In this document: in pieces, positions 23,688-33,825 of the stretch
Layout: each line of letters starts with the position of its first letter
Position numbering within the stretch: position 1 is the first letter of the stretch
Assembly (NCBI GenBank): GCA_034440615.1
Contig: JAOTOM010005048.1
Location: 470,001 to 534,000, forward strand
Source: Ashinkailepas kermadecensis
Taxonomy: Eukaryota; Arthropoda; Thecostraca; Neolepadidae
Length of the DNA: 64,000 nucleotides
Direction of reading: 5' to 3'
The notes under the pieces: model-generated
What the model saw: the letters and a program-made list of their open reading frames with translations, nothing else
Told to the model about the DNA's origin: nothing
Databases searched by the model: none
Program-made: the position numbers and the translations under genes

Positions 23688-23855
23688 GTACAGCACAACA
23701 AGTCCACTACCACCTTTACCACCGAGGCGATCGTGCAAATGAACACGCGAGCGGACGCCTCGGTTTTGGAGATTCACCAGCTCAGCAGCCTTGTAGTGTG
23801 TGAACTGCTGAATGAACTGCAGCCCGATCTCCGCGCCCTCTACCAACTGGCAGAG
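23688..23855 (+). CDS. MSH4: MSH4 exon 7 (clamp to core return)
   Basis: 56 codons in phase 0: VQHNKSTTTFTTEAIVQMNT, then RADASVLEIHQLSSLVVCEL, then LNELQPDLRALYQLAE. It matches MSH4 [24 protein letters not shown] ... YEHIHCLYKLSD. The acceptor is TGCTGCAG, inside the decayed end of the 20-bp array. The donor is CTGGCAGAG|GTGAGC. The last 35 bases of the exon plus the first 9 of the intron are the unit of a tandem array downstream, so near-identical donors lie 44, 88 and 132 bp further on. Between exons 6 and 7 this protein is a few residues shorter than vertebrate MSH4. Confidence 0.88.
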
Positions 23856-24245
23856 GTGAGCTTCAGCCCGATCTCTGCGCCCTCTATCAGCTGGCAGAGG
23901 TGAGCTCCAGCCCGATCTCCGCGCCCTCTACCAACTGGCAGAGGTGAGCTTCAGCCCGATCTCTGCGCCCTCTACCAGCTGGCAGAGGTAAGTTCCAACC
24001 CGATCCTCACGTCCTGCACTAACTGGCAGAGGTGAACCTCTTCACCAACTGGCAGAGGTGAGCTCCAGCCCGATCTCTGCACCGTGTACCAAATGGCAGA
24101 GATGGACTATTCTACCAACTGGCATTGGTGAGCCCCTCTATCAACTGATAGAGGTGGACCCCTGTACCAACTGGTATAGGCGAGCCCCTCTATCAACTGG
24201 CATATGTTAACCCCTCTACCAACTGGCATAGATTAGCCCGTCTAT
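23821..24245 (+). repeat. 44-bp minisatellite built from exon 7 3' end and donor
   Basis: The word AGCCCGATCT recurs at 23821 (in the exon), 23865, 23909 and 23953, a strict 44-bp step, then more loosely to about 24245 (ACCAACTGGCA ... words). Each unit repeats exon 7 from GCCCGATCTC to GGCAGAG followed by donor GTGAGC; one copy near 23985 has GTAAGT. Divergence grows with distance from the exon. Confidence 0.93.
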
Positions 24246-24336
24246 CCCTCTACCACCATCCACCAGCTTCGGCCCGATCAGCAGCTGAAACTGTGGAATT
24301 ATTGAAGGGACGCATCTGAATATTGGAGGAGTTAAA

Positions 24337-24372
24337 TGACTTGACTTGACTTGACATGTCTGACTTGACCTG
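24337..24372 (+). promoter_or_regulatory. reiterated branch-point-like TTGAC/CTGAC before exon 8
   Basis: TGACTTGACTTGACTTGAC, then CTGACTTGACC, ends 8 bases before the exon 8 acceptor (GTCCACAG). It resembles the pentamer run before exon 3. A branch-site role is inferred. Confidence 0.4.
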
Positions 24373-24380
24373 GTCCACAG

Positions 24381-24536
24381 GTTGTGTCCACTACCGACCT
24401 GCTGGTGGGCTTCGCCGATCTGGCGACAAGTCACCAGCTGACCCGTCCTGAGTTCGGCCCGACTCTGGCCATCAAGGGCGGCTGGCATCCGCTGCTGGCC
24501 GCCTGCGCCACCACTCCAATCGTACCCACCGATTTT
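24381..24536 (+). CDS. MSH4: MSH4 exon 8 (entry to ATPase domain)
   Basis: 52 codons in phase 0: VVSTTDLLVGFADLATSHQL, then TRPEFGPTLAIKGGWHPLLA, then ACATTPIVPTDF. It matches MSH4 [25 protein letters not shown] and LAIKQGWHPILEK. The RPEF and GWHP words are typical of the MutS segment just before the ATPase. The acceptor is TCCACAG and the donor TTT|GTGCGT (weaker than usual). Confidence 0.88.
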
Positions 24537-24839
24537 GTGCGTACCTGTCATTGATGGAAGCGGCAGCAGTGCCTGCTGCCGCCAGGCCTGCCGCAGTGGA
24601 CTCCGAAGTTGACCACCACACACGATCACAGTACCACAACCGGCGATCCAAATTCTAGCTGCTCCGCGGCACAGCAACCTTTCCGCCGAACTATAAGTCA
24701 GCCAGGTGTCAAAACATCCCGCACGGGTTCGTCAGGCAGAGTGGCACCTATGGATCACGGGTCCGTCAGTCAAAATACAAACAGAATGATTCAGGATATC
24801 ACGTCGGGTTATTCAGGATGGAATGGTGCAAATGGTGGT
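24537..24839. other. intron 8 DNA before the 34-bp array
   Basis: About 300 bases without recognised features. Confidence 0.4.
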
Positions 24840-25745
24840 ATGGCATGCAGGACAGTTCAGTGGACAGGTTGGTAGGACATGCAGGACGGTCCACTGGCCA
24901 GGACGGTATGGCGTGCAGGACGGTCCACCGACCAGGGCGGTATGGCGTGCAGGACGGTCCACCGACCAGGGCGGTATGGCGTGCAGGACGGTCCACCGGC
25001 CAGGGCGGTATGGCGTGCAGGACGGTCCACTGGCCAGGGCGGTATGGCGTGCAGGACGGTCCACCGACCAGGACGGTATGGCGTGCAGGACGGTCCACCG
25101 ACCAGGGCGGTATGGCGTGCAGGACGGTCCACCGACCAGGGAGGTATGGCGTGCAGGGCGGTCCACCGACCAGGACGGTATGGCGTGCAGGACGGTCCAC
25201 CGACCAGGGCGGTATGGCGTGCAGGACGGTCCACCGACCAGGGCGGTATGGCGTGCAGGACGGTCCACCGACCAGGGCGGTATGGCGTGCAGGACGGTCC
25301 ACCGACCAGGGCGGTATGGCGTGCAGGGCGGTCCACCGACCAGGACGGTATGGCGTGCAGGACGGTCCACTGGCCAGGGCGGTATGGCGTGCAGGACGGT
25401 CCACCGACCAGGGCGGTATGGCGTGCAGGGCGGTCCACCGACCAGGACGGTATGGCGTGCAGGGCGGTCCACCGACCAGGGAGGTATGGCGTGCAGGACG
25501 GTCCACCGACCAGGGCGGTATGGCGTGCAGGACGGTCCACCGACCAGGGCGGTATGGCGTGCAGGACGGTCCACCGACCAGGGCGGTATGGCGTGCAGGA
25601 CGGTCCACTGGCCAGGGCGGTATGGCGTGCAGAACGGTCCACCGACCAGGACGGTATGGCGTGCAGGGCGGTCCATGGGCTGGGGTGGTATGAGCGTGTG
25701 GGACGGTCCAGTGGATAGGGTGGCATGGCATGTGGTATGGTCCAG
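24840..25745 (+). repeat. 34-bp minisatellite A, about 26 copies
   Basis: Unit GGTATGGCGTGCAGGACGG, then TCCACCGACCAGGGC, at a 34-bp step. Single-base variants (ACGACC/TGGCC, GACGG/GGCGG) are spread through it. It has no stops, so both strands show ~300-residue frames that are not genes. Confidence 0.97.
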
Positions 25746-26039
25746 TAGCGTGTATATTGCAGTTGAGTTAGCTCGAGCTAAGTGATTCCGGAGTGACTCC
25801 TCTTGTGCTCAAAGGAGTTGGAATTGGAGTCATTCCACGCACATCCGCGGAGTTGAAATGACTCCACTTTGTTGTAAAGGACTTGGAGTCAACTCCATGT
25901 TTAATTCCTGAGGATATTTTGTAACTTGCAATGAAGCGGACAGTGCATACTAATTCCATTCAAAGAAGAGATGACCTTTCACTGCTGAACTGCCGTTCGG
26001 TATCTCCGGAGAAGAGGTGCATGTCGAGGTGCAGATATT
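25746..26039. other. spacer between two 34-bp arrays
   Basis: Non-repeat in the 34-bp sense, but full of short inverted words GGAGT/ACTCC (25785-25905), such as GGAGTGACTCC. Possibly an insertion that split one array. Confidence 0.45.
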
Positions 26040-26047
26040 GTGAGGTG

Positions 26048-26510
26048 GTATTCTATGGGGGACGGTCGAGTGGTCAGGGTGATATTGTGTGTGGAACGGT
26101 CGAGTGGTCAGGGTGGTATTGTGTGTGGGACGGTCGAGTGGTCAGGGTGGTATTGTGTGTGGGACGGTCGAGCAGTCAGCGTGATATTGTGTGGGACCAT
26201 CGAGTGGTCAGGGTGGTATTGTGTGTTGGACGGCCAAGTGGTCAGCGTGATATTGTGGGCGAGTAGTCAGGTGGTATTGTGTGGACGGTGGCGGTCAGCG
26301 TGATATTGTGTGGGACCGTCGAGTGGTCAGGGTGGTATTGTGTGTTGGACGGCCAGGTGGTCAGGGTGGTATTGTGTGGGACGGTCGAGTGGTCAGGGTG
26401 GTATTGTGTGGGACCGTCGAGTGGTCAGGGTGGTATTGTGTGTGGGACGGCCAAGTGGTCAGCGTGATATTGTATGGGACCGTCGAGTGGTCAGGGTGGT
26501 ATGATGGGCG
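26048..26510 (+). repeat. 34-bp minisatellite B, about 13 copies
   Basis: Unit GGTCAGGGTGGTATTGTG, then TGTGGGACGGTCGAGT, also at a 34-bp step, with 26-30 bp variants. It aligns to array A at roughly three quarters of positions, so the two probably share an origin. It ends 60 bp before exon 9. Confidence 0.93.
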
Positions 26511-26570
26511 TCACGGTGAACGTTTTTATTGAGGATATCTGCTGGGCTCTCCAGAGTATATTGGCTGGAG

Positions 26571-26705
26571 TCTGTTCTGAACGTGGGCGGCTATGTATCG
26601 CAGGACATGGGCGCCAACTGCAGGCTGGCGATCATCACTGGCAGTAACATGAGCGGGAAGAGTACGCTGCTGAAGCAGGTGGCCATCACTCAGATACTCG
26701 CTCAG
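26571..26705 (+). CDS. MSH4: MSH4 exon 9 (Walker A)
   Basis: Encodes SVLNVGGYVSQDMGANCRLA, then IITGSNMSGKSTLLKQVAIT, then QILAQ. This is the P-loop of the MutS ATPase; MSH4 normally reads [25 protein letters not shown]. The usual Pro of GPNMSGKS is Ser here (codon AGT). Lys and the Ser/Thr that bind the phosphates and Mg are kept. The donor CAG|GTAGGC is clear. The start is the least certain edge: GGCTGGAG|TCT fits the phase-0 end of exon 8 but has a poor pyrimidine tract; CTCTCCAG at 26554 is stronger but out of phase. Confidence 0.8.
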
Positions 26706-27285
26706 GTAGGCTATTCCGTTGACTCAATTGTGTTTGGCTACTTGTCGATTCATGTGGGGTAGGGGAGGCAGCTTCCATCTTTAGGTCCGGAAAGCTTGCC
26801 GTCTGTTTACCTCACAATATAACTCAAGCGAATCGTCCTTACGAAGTCCGTCCAACAATGTCTTTTTAAGTGGTTCTGGTGGGCTTACGAATCCTACATG
26901 TAGGCTGGTGGGCTTGCGAATCCCTCCTACATCCTACATGTACATGTAGGGAACTTTTGATTCCTGATTGTCATTGATGGAATCTGAGTTCATCCCGGAC
27001 AAAATAGTGTTAAAAGGTCGTGCTCTTCATGTACACTATGCTAGATGGCAGGACATCAAGCGATCAATCATAGTTCAGTCTTTCCTATCCTATGGATCCT
27101 TTTATTAGCATGATTTCCCACCTCAGCATGCACACCACCTGGCATTGCACGTTGGTGCTCATGCTAACCATATGCTGATCATGTTGTCGGTTTTCCGCCA
27201 CCTGAGTTGTGTGCGACCAGTAGCTTAGTTGGGTTGCTAACATCCGAGCTGCATATTGTGTGGTAAATACCACTGCTCAGCCGAG
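26706..27285. other. intron 9 DNA, nothing recognised
   Basis: Short local repeat around 26890-26950 (GGTGGGCTTACGAATCC, CTACATGTAGG). No gene. Confidence 0.4.
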
Positions 27286-27289
27286 CTCT

Positions 27290-27640
27290 ATGAAGAGGCG
27301 CAGTGTCATAACCCTTCTCAGAGCTGGGTTGTTAGTATCTGCGCTGTGTGGTGTAGTGTACCACCGCTCAGCCGAGCTCTGTGAATCGGCGGATCGTCGT
27401 TGCTCTTCTCAGCTGGGTTGTTAACAGCTGAGCTGTGAGGTGAAGTGCGATACGACCATCCAGCTGAGCGCTATGAAGAGGCGCAGTGTCATGGCTCTTC
27501 TCAGCTAGGCTGTTAGTGCCTACGCTGTGTGGTGTCACCACTCAGCCGAGCTCTGTGAATCGATGGAGTGTCGTTGCTCTTCTCAGCTGGGTTGTTGCAG
27601 CTGAGCTGTGTGGCACGACCATCCAGCCGAGCTGTTGACA
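27290..27640 (+). repeat. decayed minisatellite resembling exon 10 acceptor and start
   Basis: Four loose copies about 85-95 bp apart of CTTCTCAGCTGGGTTGTTAG, followed in some by CAGCCGAGCTCTGTGAATCG. They resemble the real edge TGTTGCCAG|TTGGGCTCGTT and the exon text CAGCCGTGCTGCCGATCG. So this array too may derive from the exon edge, much decayed. Confidence 0.6.
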
Positions 27641-27650
27641 CTGTTGCCAG

Positions 27651-27764
27651 TTGGGCTCGTTTGTGCCGGCCGAGACAGCCGTGCTGCCGATCGTGGACCA
27701 GATCTTCTGTCGCAGCGGGTGTGAGGAGCGCGCCGACCGACAGGCGTCCTCCTTCCAGGAAGAG
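27651..27764 (+). CDS. MSH4: MSH4 exon 10
   Basis: 38 codons in phase 0: LGSFVPAETAVLPIVDQIFC, then RSGCEERADRQASSFQEE. It matches MSH4 [22 protein letters not shown] and the start of the MutS signature STFMKEM, here SSFQEE joined to M of exon 11. The acceptor is CTGTTGCCAG and the donor GAG|GTTCGT. It is shorter on acidic residues between IFC and SSF than the vertebrate TDDDIETN segment, but the length is the same within about one residue. Confidence 0.87.
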
Positions 27765-27799
27765 GTTCGTTACACGTCTCCCGCTTCGACTTTCTGATT

Positions 27800-28025
27800 C
27801 TGAATCGCACTGCTGGCCCCATCTACCTCTGATCCGTGGTTTTGGTCCTACCTGCCCTGGACCGCACCCCTGATCCCACCTGCCCCTGGACTGTTCCTCT
27901 GACCCTACATGTCTCTGGATTGTACCCCTGATCCCACCTACCACTGGACGGTATCCTTGATCTGAGATTGTATCCCTGATTCCAGCTACCCCTGTACCGT
28001 ACCCCTGATCCCAGCTGTTGACAAT
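27800..28025 (+). repeat. degenerate tandem repeat, about 30-36 bp
   Basis: Words CTGATCCCACCTGCCCCTGG, then ACCGTACCC, recur six or seven times with many changes. Confidence 0.65.
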
Positions 28026-28034
28026 CCCTAGCTG

Positions 28035-29185
28035 AGCTGATGCTGTATGCTGACCAGATGACGCCCAGTGCTCAGTGCTCAGTAGCACAGGTGATGACGT
28101 CAGACCGCTACAGCTGACGATGTGTGCTGGCCAGATGACGCCCAGTGCTCAGTAGCACAGGTGATGACGTCAGACCGCTACAGCTGACGATGTGTGCTGG
28201 CCGGATGACGCCCAGTACTCAGAAGCACAGGTGATGACGTCAGACCGCTACAGCTGACGATGTGTGCTGGCCAGATGACGCCCAGTGCTCAGTAGCACAG
28301 GTGATGACGTCAGACCGCTACAGCTGACGATGTGTGCTGGCCGGATGACGCCCTTTAGTACTCAGAAGCACAGGTGATGACGTCAGACCGCTACAGCTGA
28401 CGATGTGTGCTGGCCAGATGACGCCCAGTGCTCAGTAGCACAGGTGACGACGTCAGACCGCTTCAGCTGATGATGTGCTGGCCAGATGACGCCCAATGTT
28501 AGTGCTCAGAAGCACAGGTGATGACGTCAGACCGCTACAGCTGACGATGTGTGCTGGCCAGATGACGCCCAATGTTAGTGCTCAGAAGCACAGGTGATGA
28601 CGTCAGACCGCTACAGCTGATGATGTGTGCTGGCCAGATGACGCCCAATGTTAGTGCTCAGAAGCACAGGTGATGACGTCAGACCGCTACAGCTGACGAT
28701 GTGTGCTGGCCAGATGACGCCCAATGTTAGTGCTCAGTAGCACAGGTGATGACATCAGGCCGCTAACAGCTGATGATGTGTGCTGGCCAGATGACGCCCA
28801 TTTAGTGCTCAGAAGCACAGGTGATGACGTCAGACCGCTACAGCTGACGATGTGTGCTGGCCAGATGACGCCCAATGTTAGTGCTCAGAAGCAGGGATGA
28901 CGTCAGACCGCTACAGTGACGTGTGCTGGCCAGATGAGCCCAATGTTGGCTAGAGTGCGTGACCGCTAAGCTGACGATGTGTGCTGGCCAGATGACGCCC
29001 AATGTTAGTGCTCAGAAGCACAGGTGATGACGTCAGACCGCTACAGCTGACGATGTGTGCTGGCCAGATGACGCCCAGTGCTCAGTAGCACAGGTGATGA
29101 CGTCAGACCGCTACAGCTGATGATGTGTGCTGGCCAGATGACGCCCAGTGCTCAGTAGCACAGGTGATGACGTCAGACCGCCGGG
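28035..29185 (+). repeat. 70-bp minisatellite with a CRE palindrome per unit
   Basis: About 16 copies. CAGCTGACGATGTGTGCTGG recurs at 28111 and 28181 (70-bp step). Two unit types alternate in blocks: a 70-bp type with CCCAGTGCTCAGTAG and a longer one with CCCAATGTTAGTGCTCAGAAG. Nearly every unit has GTGATGACGTCAGACC, that is, TGACGTCA. One copy around 28890-28970 is badly eroded between clean neighbours. Confidence 0.95.
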
Positions 29186-29189
29186 CATG

Positions 29190-29756
29190 ATGGAATTCCC
29201 ATGAAATTCGCTAATGTAAGATCACATTAGCGGTTTTGCTTAATGTGCACAAGGACATTTTGTGACAGTATAAATCGTATTCCACAAAATGCCATTAATT
29301 CAATTTGAAGATGTCCAAGAAGTCTGGAAAACGAACGTTTATAATACACTCCATCCACACTACATCAGTCATTTATTCAGTCACCCACCTTCTGACCCAC
29401 TCACTCACTCATTCACTTGCGTACTCACCTGTCCACGCACACGCTCGAAAGCATTTCTTTCAGCAAGTTTGCCCGGTGACAATATGCATAAGTTATTATA
29501 ATATTGTTGTGTTTCGTAGCGAATGTCAATACAATTTTATCTGGGTTTTAACTTTACGCAAACAAACGCGCCGCCATGTTACTTTGTTCAAAATTGATAA
29601 ACGAAAGTTATTCATTCAGTGTGTTGTGGAGAACAATCATATATCACCACGTAGTAGTTGTTTTTTTCTGAATTGGTGTGACATTCGGACTGTTGTCGCC
29701 AGGTATGCTAGCCTAAACACAACGTTTCAGCCAGCTGCTCCTCCGGTTGTCGTGTG
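29190..29756. other. intron 10 DNA, nothing recognised
   Basis: AT-rich; a run of CACTCACTCATTCACT-like words lies at 29380-29420. Confidence 0.4.
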
Positions 29757-29758
29757 AC

Positions 29759-29882
29759 GTCAGATCAGCAGTAATGACGGCCAAATGACGCTCCTTGGGG
29801 TCAGATCAGCAGTGATGACGGCCAAATGACGGTCCTTGGGGTCAGATCAGCAGTGATGACGGCCAAATGACGCTCCTTGGGC
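29759..29882 (+). repeat. 41-bp repeat, three copies
   Basis: GTCAGATCAGCAGTGATGAC starts at 29759, 29800 and 29841, a 41-bp step. Confidence 0.9.
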
Positions 29883-30155
29883 CAAGACACGTGAAGACAA
29901 CGGGAGAAGCAGCTTGTCGAAACGCTCCCGAGACGTCACCCAATAGCACATGCAATCGGTTGGTGTTCACCCTTCCAAAATGCTGACGGTTTAGAGGTTC
30001 CAGCTGTGAGTATGCTACCATGACATGATGTACAGTGAGCACCGGCCCCATGGGTTGAGAAAACCCTACAGATGTACCCGTCCGCCCCTCTTGGATATCG
30101 GGATTAAAGAGTTGTGTTGCTTCCCCCTCACAACTAACACCGTGCGACGGATGCG

Positions 30156-30349
<194 letters not shown>

Positions 30350-31774
30350 GTGTGTGTGTGCTCTCTGTGCTTGATATCGGTATCTTGGGTGGCTCTCTGC
30401 GCTTGATATCGGTATCTTGCCGTGTACACATAACGCTACGGGAGGGCTATCCTGTTCTCTTGAGGTTCGGTGAATATGACTGCACTGATGGCATAGGGTG
30501 ATGTGTCCAGGACATGTGTCACCGGACCAAAGGCACGCCATGCCCGTGAGCCCGATGCCACTGGTATTACTCGGACAGCAGTAACCCGTCCGACGGCGGC
30601 TACTACCATCTCCTGGATGGGGGCCGGGCAGGCAAGCTCCTACCGGAAGTCAGACATAAACAAGAGACCTTCCACACTGGAAGCAGACACGTTAGCTGTT
30701 TGTGCCACTGGGGTGAATAATCCTCCTGATCTTGGCTATCGACACTTATCACATCTCATCATGTGGCATGAACCCGAGATGGAACTGCAGGCACGCTAGT
30801 GCTTTGCGCGACGTAGCGTCGCCATGTGCTGATCACTGGAAATGTTCGGACCCAGTAGCTTACGATAGCGCAGGTTAAATCAAGTTGTGCCGATTCTTTC
30901 CATGCAACGCCCATAGTATCAATGTTATACTCGTCCAAAATTAGGGAAAATGCCTCTGCTCAATGTGTCCACATTTATGTTCACGAGGACGTCAGGTGCA
31001 AGTAAACGTCTTCTGATTGTGTGATTGAAATGTGACTAAATTGTCGGATGGTGCATAATACAGCTGGTACGAAGCTATTGCATGATTCTAACTCTAACAT
31101 GATTCTAAGTTTGCATACAACTCAGGATCACTCCACAGCCTATAACGAACAATTGAAAGTCATTTATGTTTGCTGTGTTTTATTATCAGGTACCTATTTC
31201 TTTGGTGCACTTATGTACAACAATGGCACATGATGTCAACAAAATAAATGTATATACTATAAGGTGTAAATAATTATCCTGCCATGTGTTGATTTCCACC
31301 CAAGTTTACGGATTTTGACACACTGTCTCTGCTCCCCCCCCCCCCATTTTCCTACTGTCACGGATTGTAGGTTAAAAGGTGCAACATTTGAACCACTTGA
31401 CTCCCCAGCTTATCTCGTCTGAACTGATTCCTACCAACGGGAACAAAGGATCTGACACTAAACGGACCCTCACTGAATCAGTGTCACGAAAAGCACAGGG
31501 CTGCACTTGTAGTGCATCTTATTGAAATGCAAGGTGTGCCAAGCTCATCGGATACCCACCCCGGGGTCGTGTTGATTGCAGGTGCGATGGCCGCTGGCCC
31601 CGCATGTCCTGTCACCGTGATAGTCCTGTGAGGTGCTTACACCCGACGCTCCTGTATACCTGACTGCACATATCGCATATCACCCGTGCTCGGCACTAGC
31701 CTGATATGGGGCGGCAGGACACCTCATCTGCGTTGCATGCGTCCGTGTAACTGGTGCCATCTGTGTCTCGGCAG
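30350..31774. other. intron 10 DNA, nothing recognised
   Basis: CTTGATATCGGTATCTTG occurs twice at 30370-30420. No gene seen. A C run lies at 31335-31345. Confidence 0.4.
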
Positions 31775-31983
31775 ATGCGGGACGTGTCCAGCATGCTTCA
31801 GCAGGCCACCGGGCGCAGTCTGGTGCTGCTGGACGAGCTGGGGCGCGGCACGGCCTCCGAGCAGGGGGCCGCCATCACCTGGGCCGTCTGTGAGCAGCTG
31901 CTGCGACGACGTTGTCGCGCGCTGGCCTCCACCCACTTCCAGCAGTGCTGTTGCCTGGCCCAGCTGTACCAGCAGGCGCGCAA
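31775..31983 (+). CDS. MSH4: MSH4 exon 11 (MutS signature end, Walker B, H-loop)
   Basis: Encodes MRDVSSMLQQATGRSLVLLD, then ELGRGTASEQGAAITWAVCE, then QLLRRRCRALASTHFQQCCC, then LAQLYQQAR plus two bases. Walker B with the catalytic Glu is LVLLDELGRGT, and the switch His lies in ASTHF (family ATHF). The acceptor is GTCTCGGCAG. The donor is GCGCAA|GTGTGT, ending two bases into an Asn codon finished by exon 12. This matches MSH4 EMKEIAYIL ... LILIDELGRGTNTEEGI ... ATHFLELC. GC content is much higher than in the surrounding intron. Confidence 0.92.
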
Positions 31984-32132
31984 GTGTGTACCTGTACACT
32001 GGCCTGTACACAGCACAGCAGTCCCGATAGTTGGCCTTGAACAGCCTGGAATGCTTCTACAGAAAGGTTCACACAAAACTGAAACATTGTATTGGGCCAT
32101 AACTCGGGAGCAAATCGACTGAGCACCATGAT

Positions 32133-32740
32133 TCATATGTCCAAAGTGTGCAGGAATGCATGAAAATTTAGGCACCGAACATCCAGACCACATCGGACCG
32201 CCTTTGTACCTTCTGGAGCACGTGCTCCATACGTCCCGTTCTGGCGGAGGTACAATTCAGCCCTTTTCTTCAAACGTTGACTGATTTTCGGCACTTGAGA
32301 TCGAACGAGCACCATCTCCCACCGCCCTCTGCATCTTGGATATGAGGATTCTTCTGATATACAAATCCCTTAAAGTAACCCCATAGGAAGTAGTTGAATG
32401 GGCTCAGGTCGGGAGAGTTCGCCGGCCACGGGTGCAGCGTCTTCCGCGAGATTATGCACGGCCATAACTGATCCTGAATCAACTTCAGGTTGTCTCTTGA
32501 GGTGTGTGGGGTCGCGCCATCTGGTAAACACTAGATGGTTGCAGTGCCGACGCATTTTTGTTAGGGGTTGCCACGAACCTCTTGAAGATTTTCGCGTACC
32601 GCTCTGGATTGACGGTCTGGGTGCGTCCTTCTCGGTCCTCGAACGAGAAGGACGTTGACCATTAACCCTCGCCGGTGTGCTGCATTTTGCTACCTTCGCC
32701 AGTGAAGGGGAGGGGGTGCGACTCCCTAGCGTTTCCAAAC
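32133..32740 (-). pseudogene. mariner/Tc1-like transposase fragment
   Basis: On the minus strand at about 32330-32440 there is WPANSPDLSPFNYFLWGYFK, then GFVYQKNPHI. This is the well-known second-Asp region of Tc1/mariner DDE transposases (SPDLxPxDYFLWGYLK), here with Asn in place of the usual Asp of the PxD position. Frames are broken on both sides. The segment at 32150-32300 reads QRLKKRAELYLRQNGTYGAR, which fits the C-terminal helix region. Ends were not found. Confidence 0.6.
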
Positions 32741-33595
32741 GAAACGTGCTAGAGACAAAACAAAAGCGGGCGTCTGGGGTGGGACGAGACCTGGCGATTA
32801 ATATCCGATTGTTGTTTTAGGTTGATAGGTGATACTTCAGGACAGGTGAAATGTCAAATTTTCGGAACAATCGAGACGTTTCACAAGTTGATTCCAAATG
32901 CTTCCTAAACTGCAACAGACATTCACTTTTGTTTATTATCAGACTGTTCGTCGATACTTTGCGGATGTGATGACATACCTCAAACTATATTTAAAACATA
33001 GGTTACGGGTCACATCAGGCCAAGGTTTGACCTCGTATTTGAAAACTTGATAGAATGTTGGTTAAACTATTGCTTCCACCCACTCAGGAAATGACAAAAT
33101 CGGATTTAAGACCTAAAATAGCCCTAGATATACTGCCAGGCTAAAAAGGTCACCTGAGGTCAACATAGGTCAGTGACCTTGAACGATCTTGCAATGGTAC
33201 AGGGATAGTGTCCGAATATCAGTTGAGCCATCTATTAGACCAACCCGCACTCAATGTGTCGCTTTAGGTCACAATGTTATGTCAGGATGCGGTCATCCGC
33301 GATTTCGTTTAAAAAAAAGTTCGGAGGTGTTCCCTTTGATGACGTCATAGCTCCGTGATCTGACATCACACAACAACACAAAATTAACGAAAGCTCCGAA
33401 AAGGACGCCCCTGGGGTATCGCAAATTTTACCGGGTTCCGTTGAGCGGTTCGGAAGTTATCCACGAAAAAAAACCTTAGGGGAATGGGTTGCATCAACCC
33501 CCACCCTCCACTGGCGAGGGTTAAGCCACCAAACCCTCTCCCAATAATTGTTTCGCAATACCCAGCCGTCTACATAGCTAGTAGCGAAACTGGCA
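32741..33595. other. intron 11 DNA, nothing recognised
   Basis: Contains AGGTCA-type words in both orientations at 33010-33290 (AAGGTCACCTGAGGTCAACATAGG) and TGACGTCA at 33342. No gene. Confidence 0.4.
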
Positions 33596-33722
33596 CGGCA
33601 TCTGGTCACGAGATGCGTGCAACACCCGGCATACCCAGTGACGAGATCCGTGCAACGCCCGGCATACCCAGTCATGCAACCCGTGCAACGCCCAGCATAT
33701 TCAGTCACGAGACGAATATGGA
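33596..33722 (+). repeat. 33-bp repeat, about four copies
   Basis: GTGCAACGCCCGGCATACCC recurs at a 30-33 bp step (33628-33710). It lies about 100 bp upstream of exon 12. Confidence 0.8.
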
Positions 33723-33760
33723 GGTCAACTGATATGGAGCCGAATATGGAGGTTCAGTTA

Positions 33761-33783
33761 CGTAACTGCCTGCGGCAGTTACG
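33761..33783. other. short perfect hairpin near exon 12 acceptor
   Basis: CGTAACTGCC, loop TGC, GGCAGTTACG: a 10-bp perfect stem 43 bases before the exon. Confidence 0.7.
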
Positions 33784-33825
33784 GAGCTGCCTGCGGCGTT
33801 CAGCGGTCGCTGGTATGACCGGCAG

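Noticed and set aside
22370..23846. 380-residue frame of Trp/Cys/Arg-rich repeats
   Set aside because: Reads through the 20-bp minisatellite in more than one frame; it is a by-product of a unit without stops.
24799..25785. Four to five overlapping ~300-residue frames on both strands
   Set aside because: All come from the 34-bp array; equal openness in several frames argues against coding.
26555..26705. Exon 9 starting after CTCTCCAG at 26554
   Set aside because: A stronger acceptor, but it would not join in frame with exon 8; the weaker site at 26570 keeps the phase.
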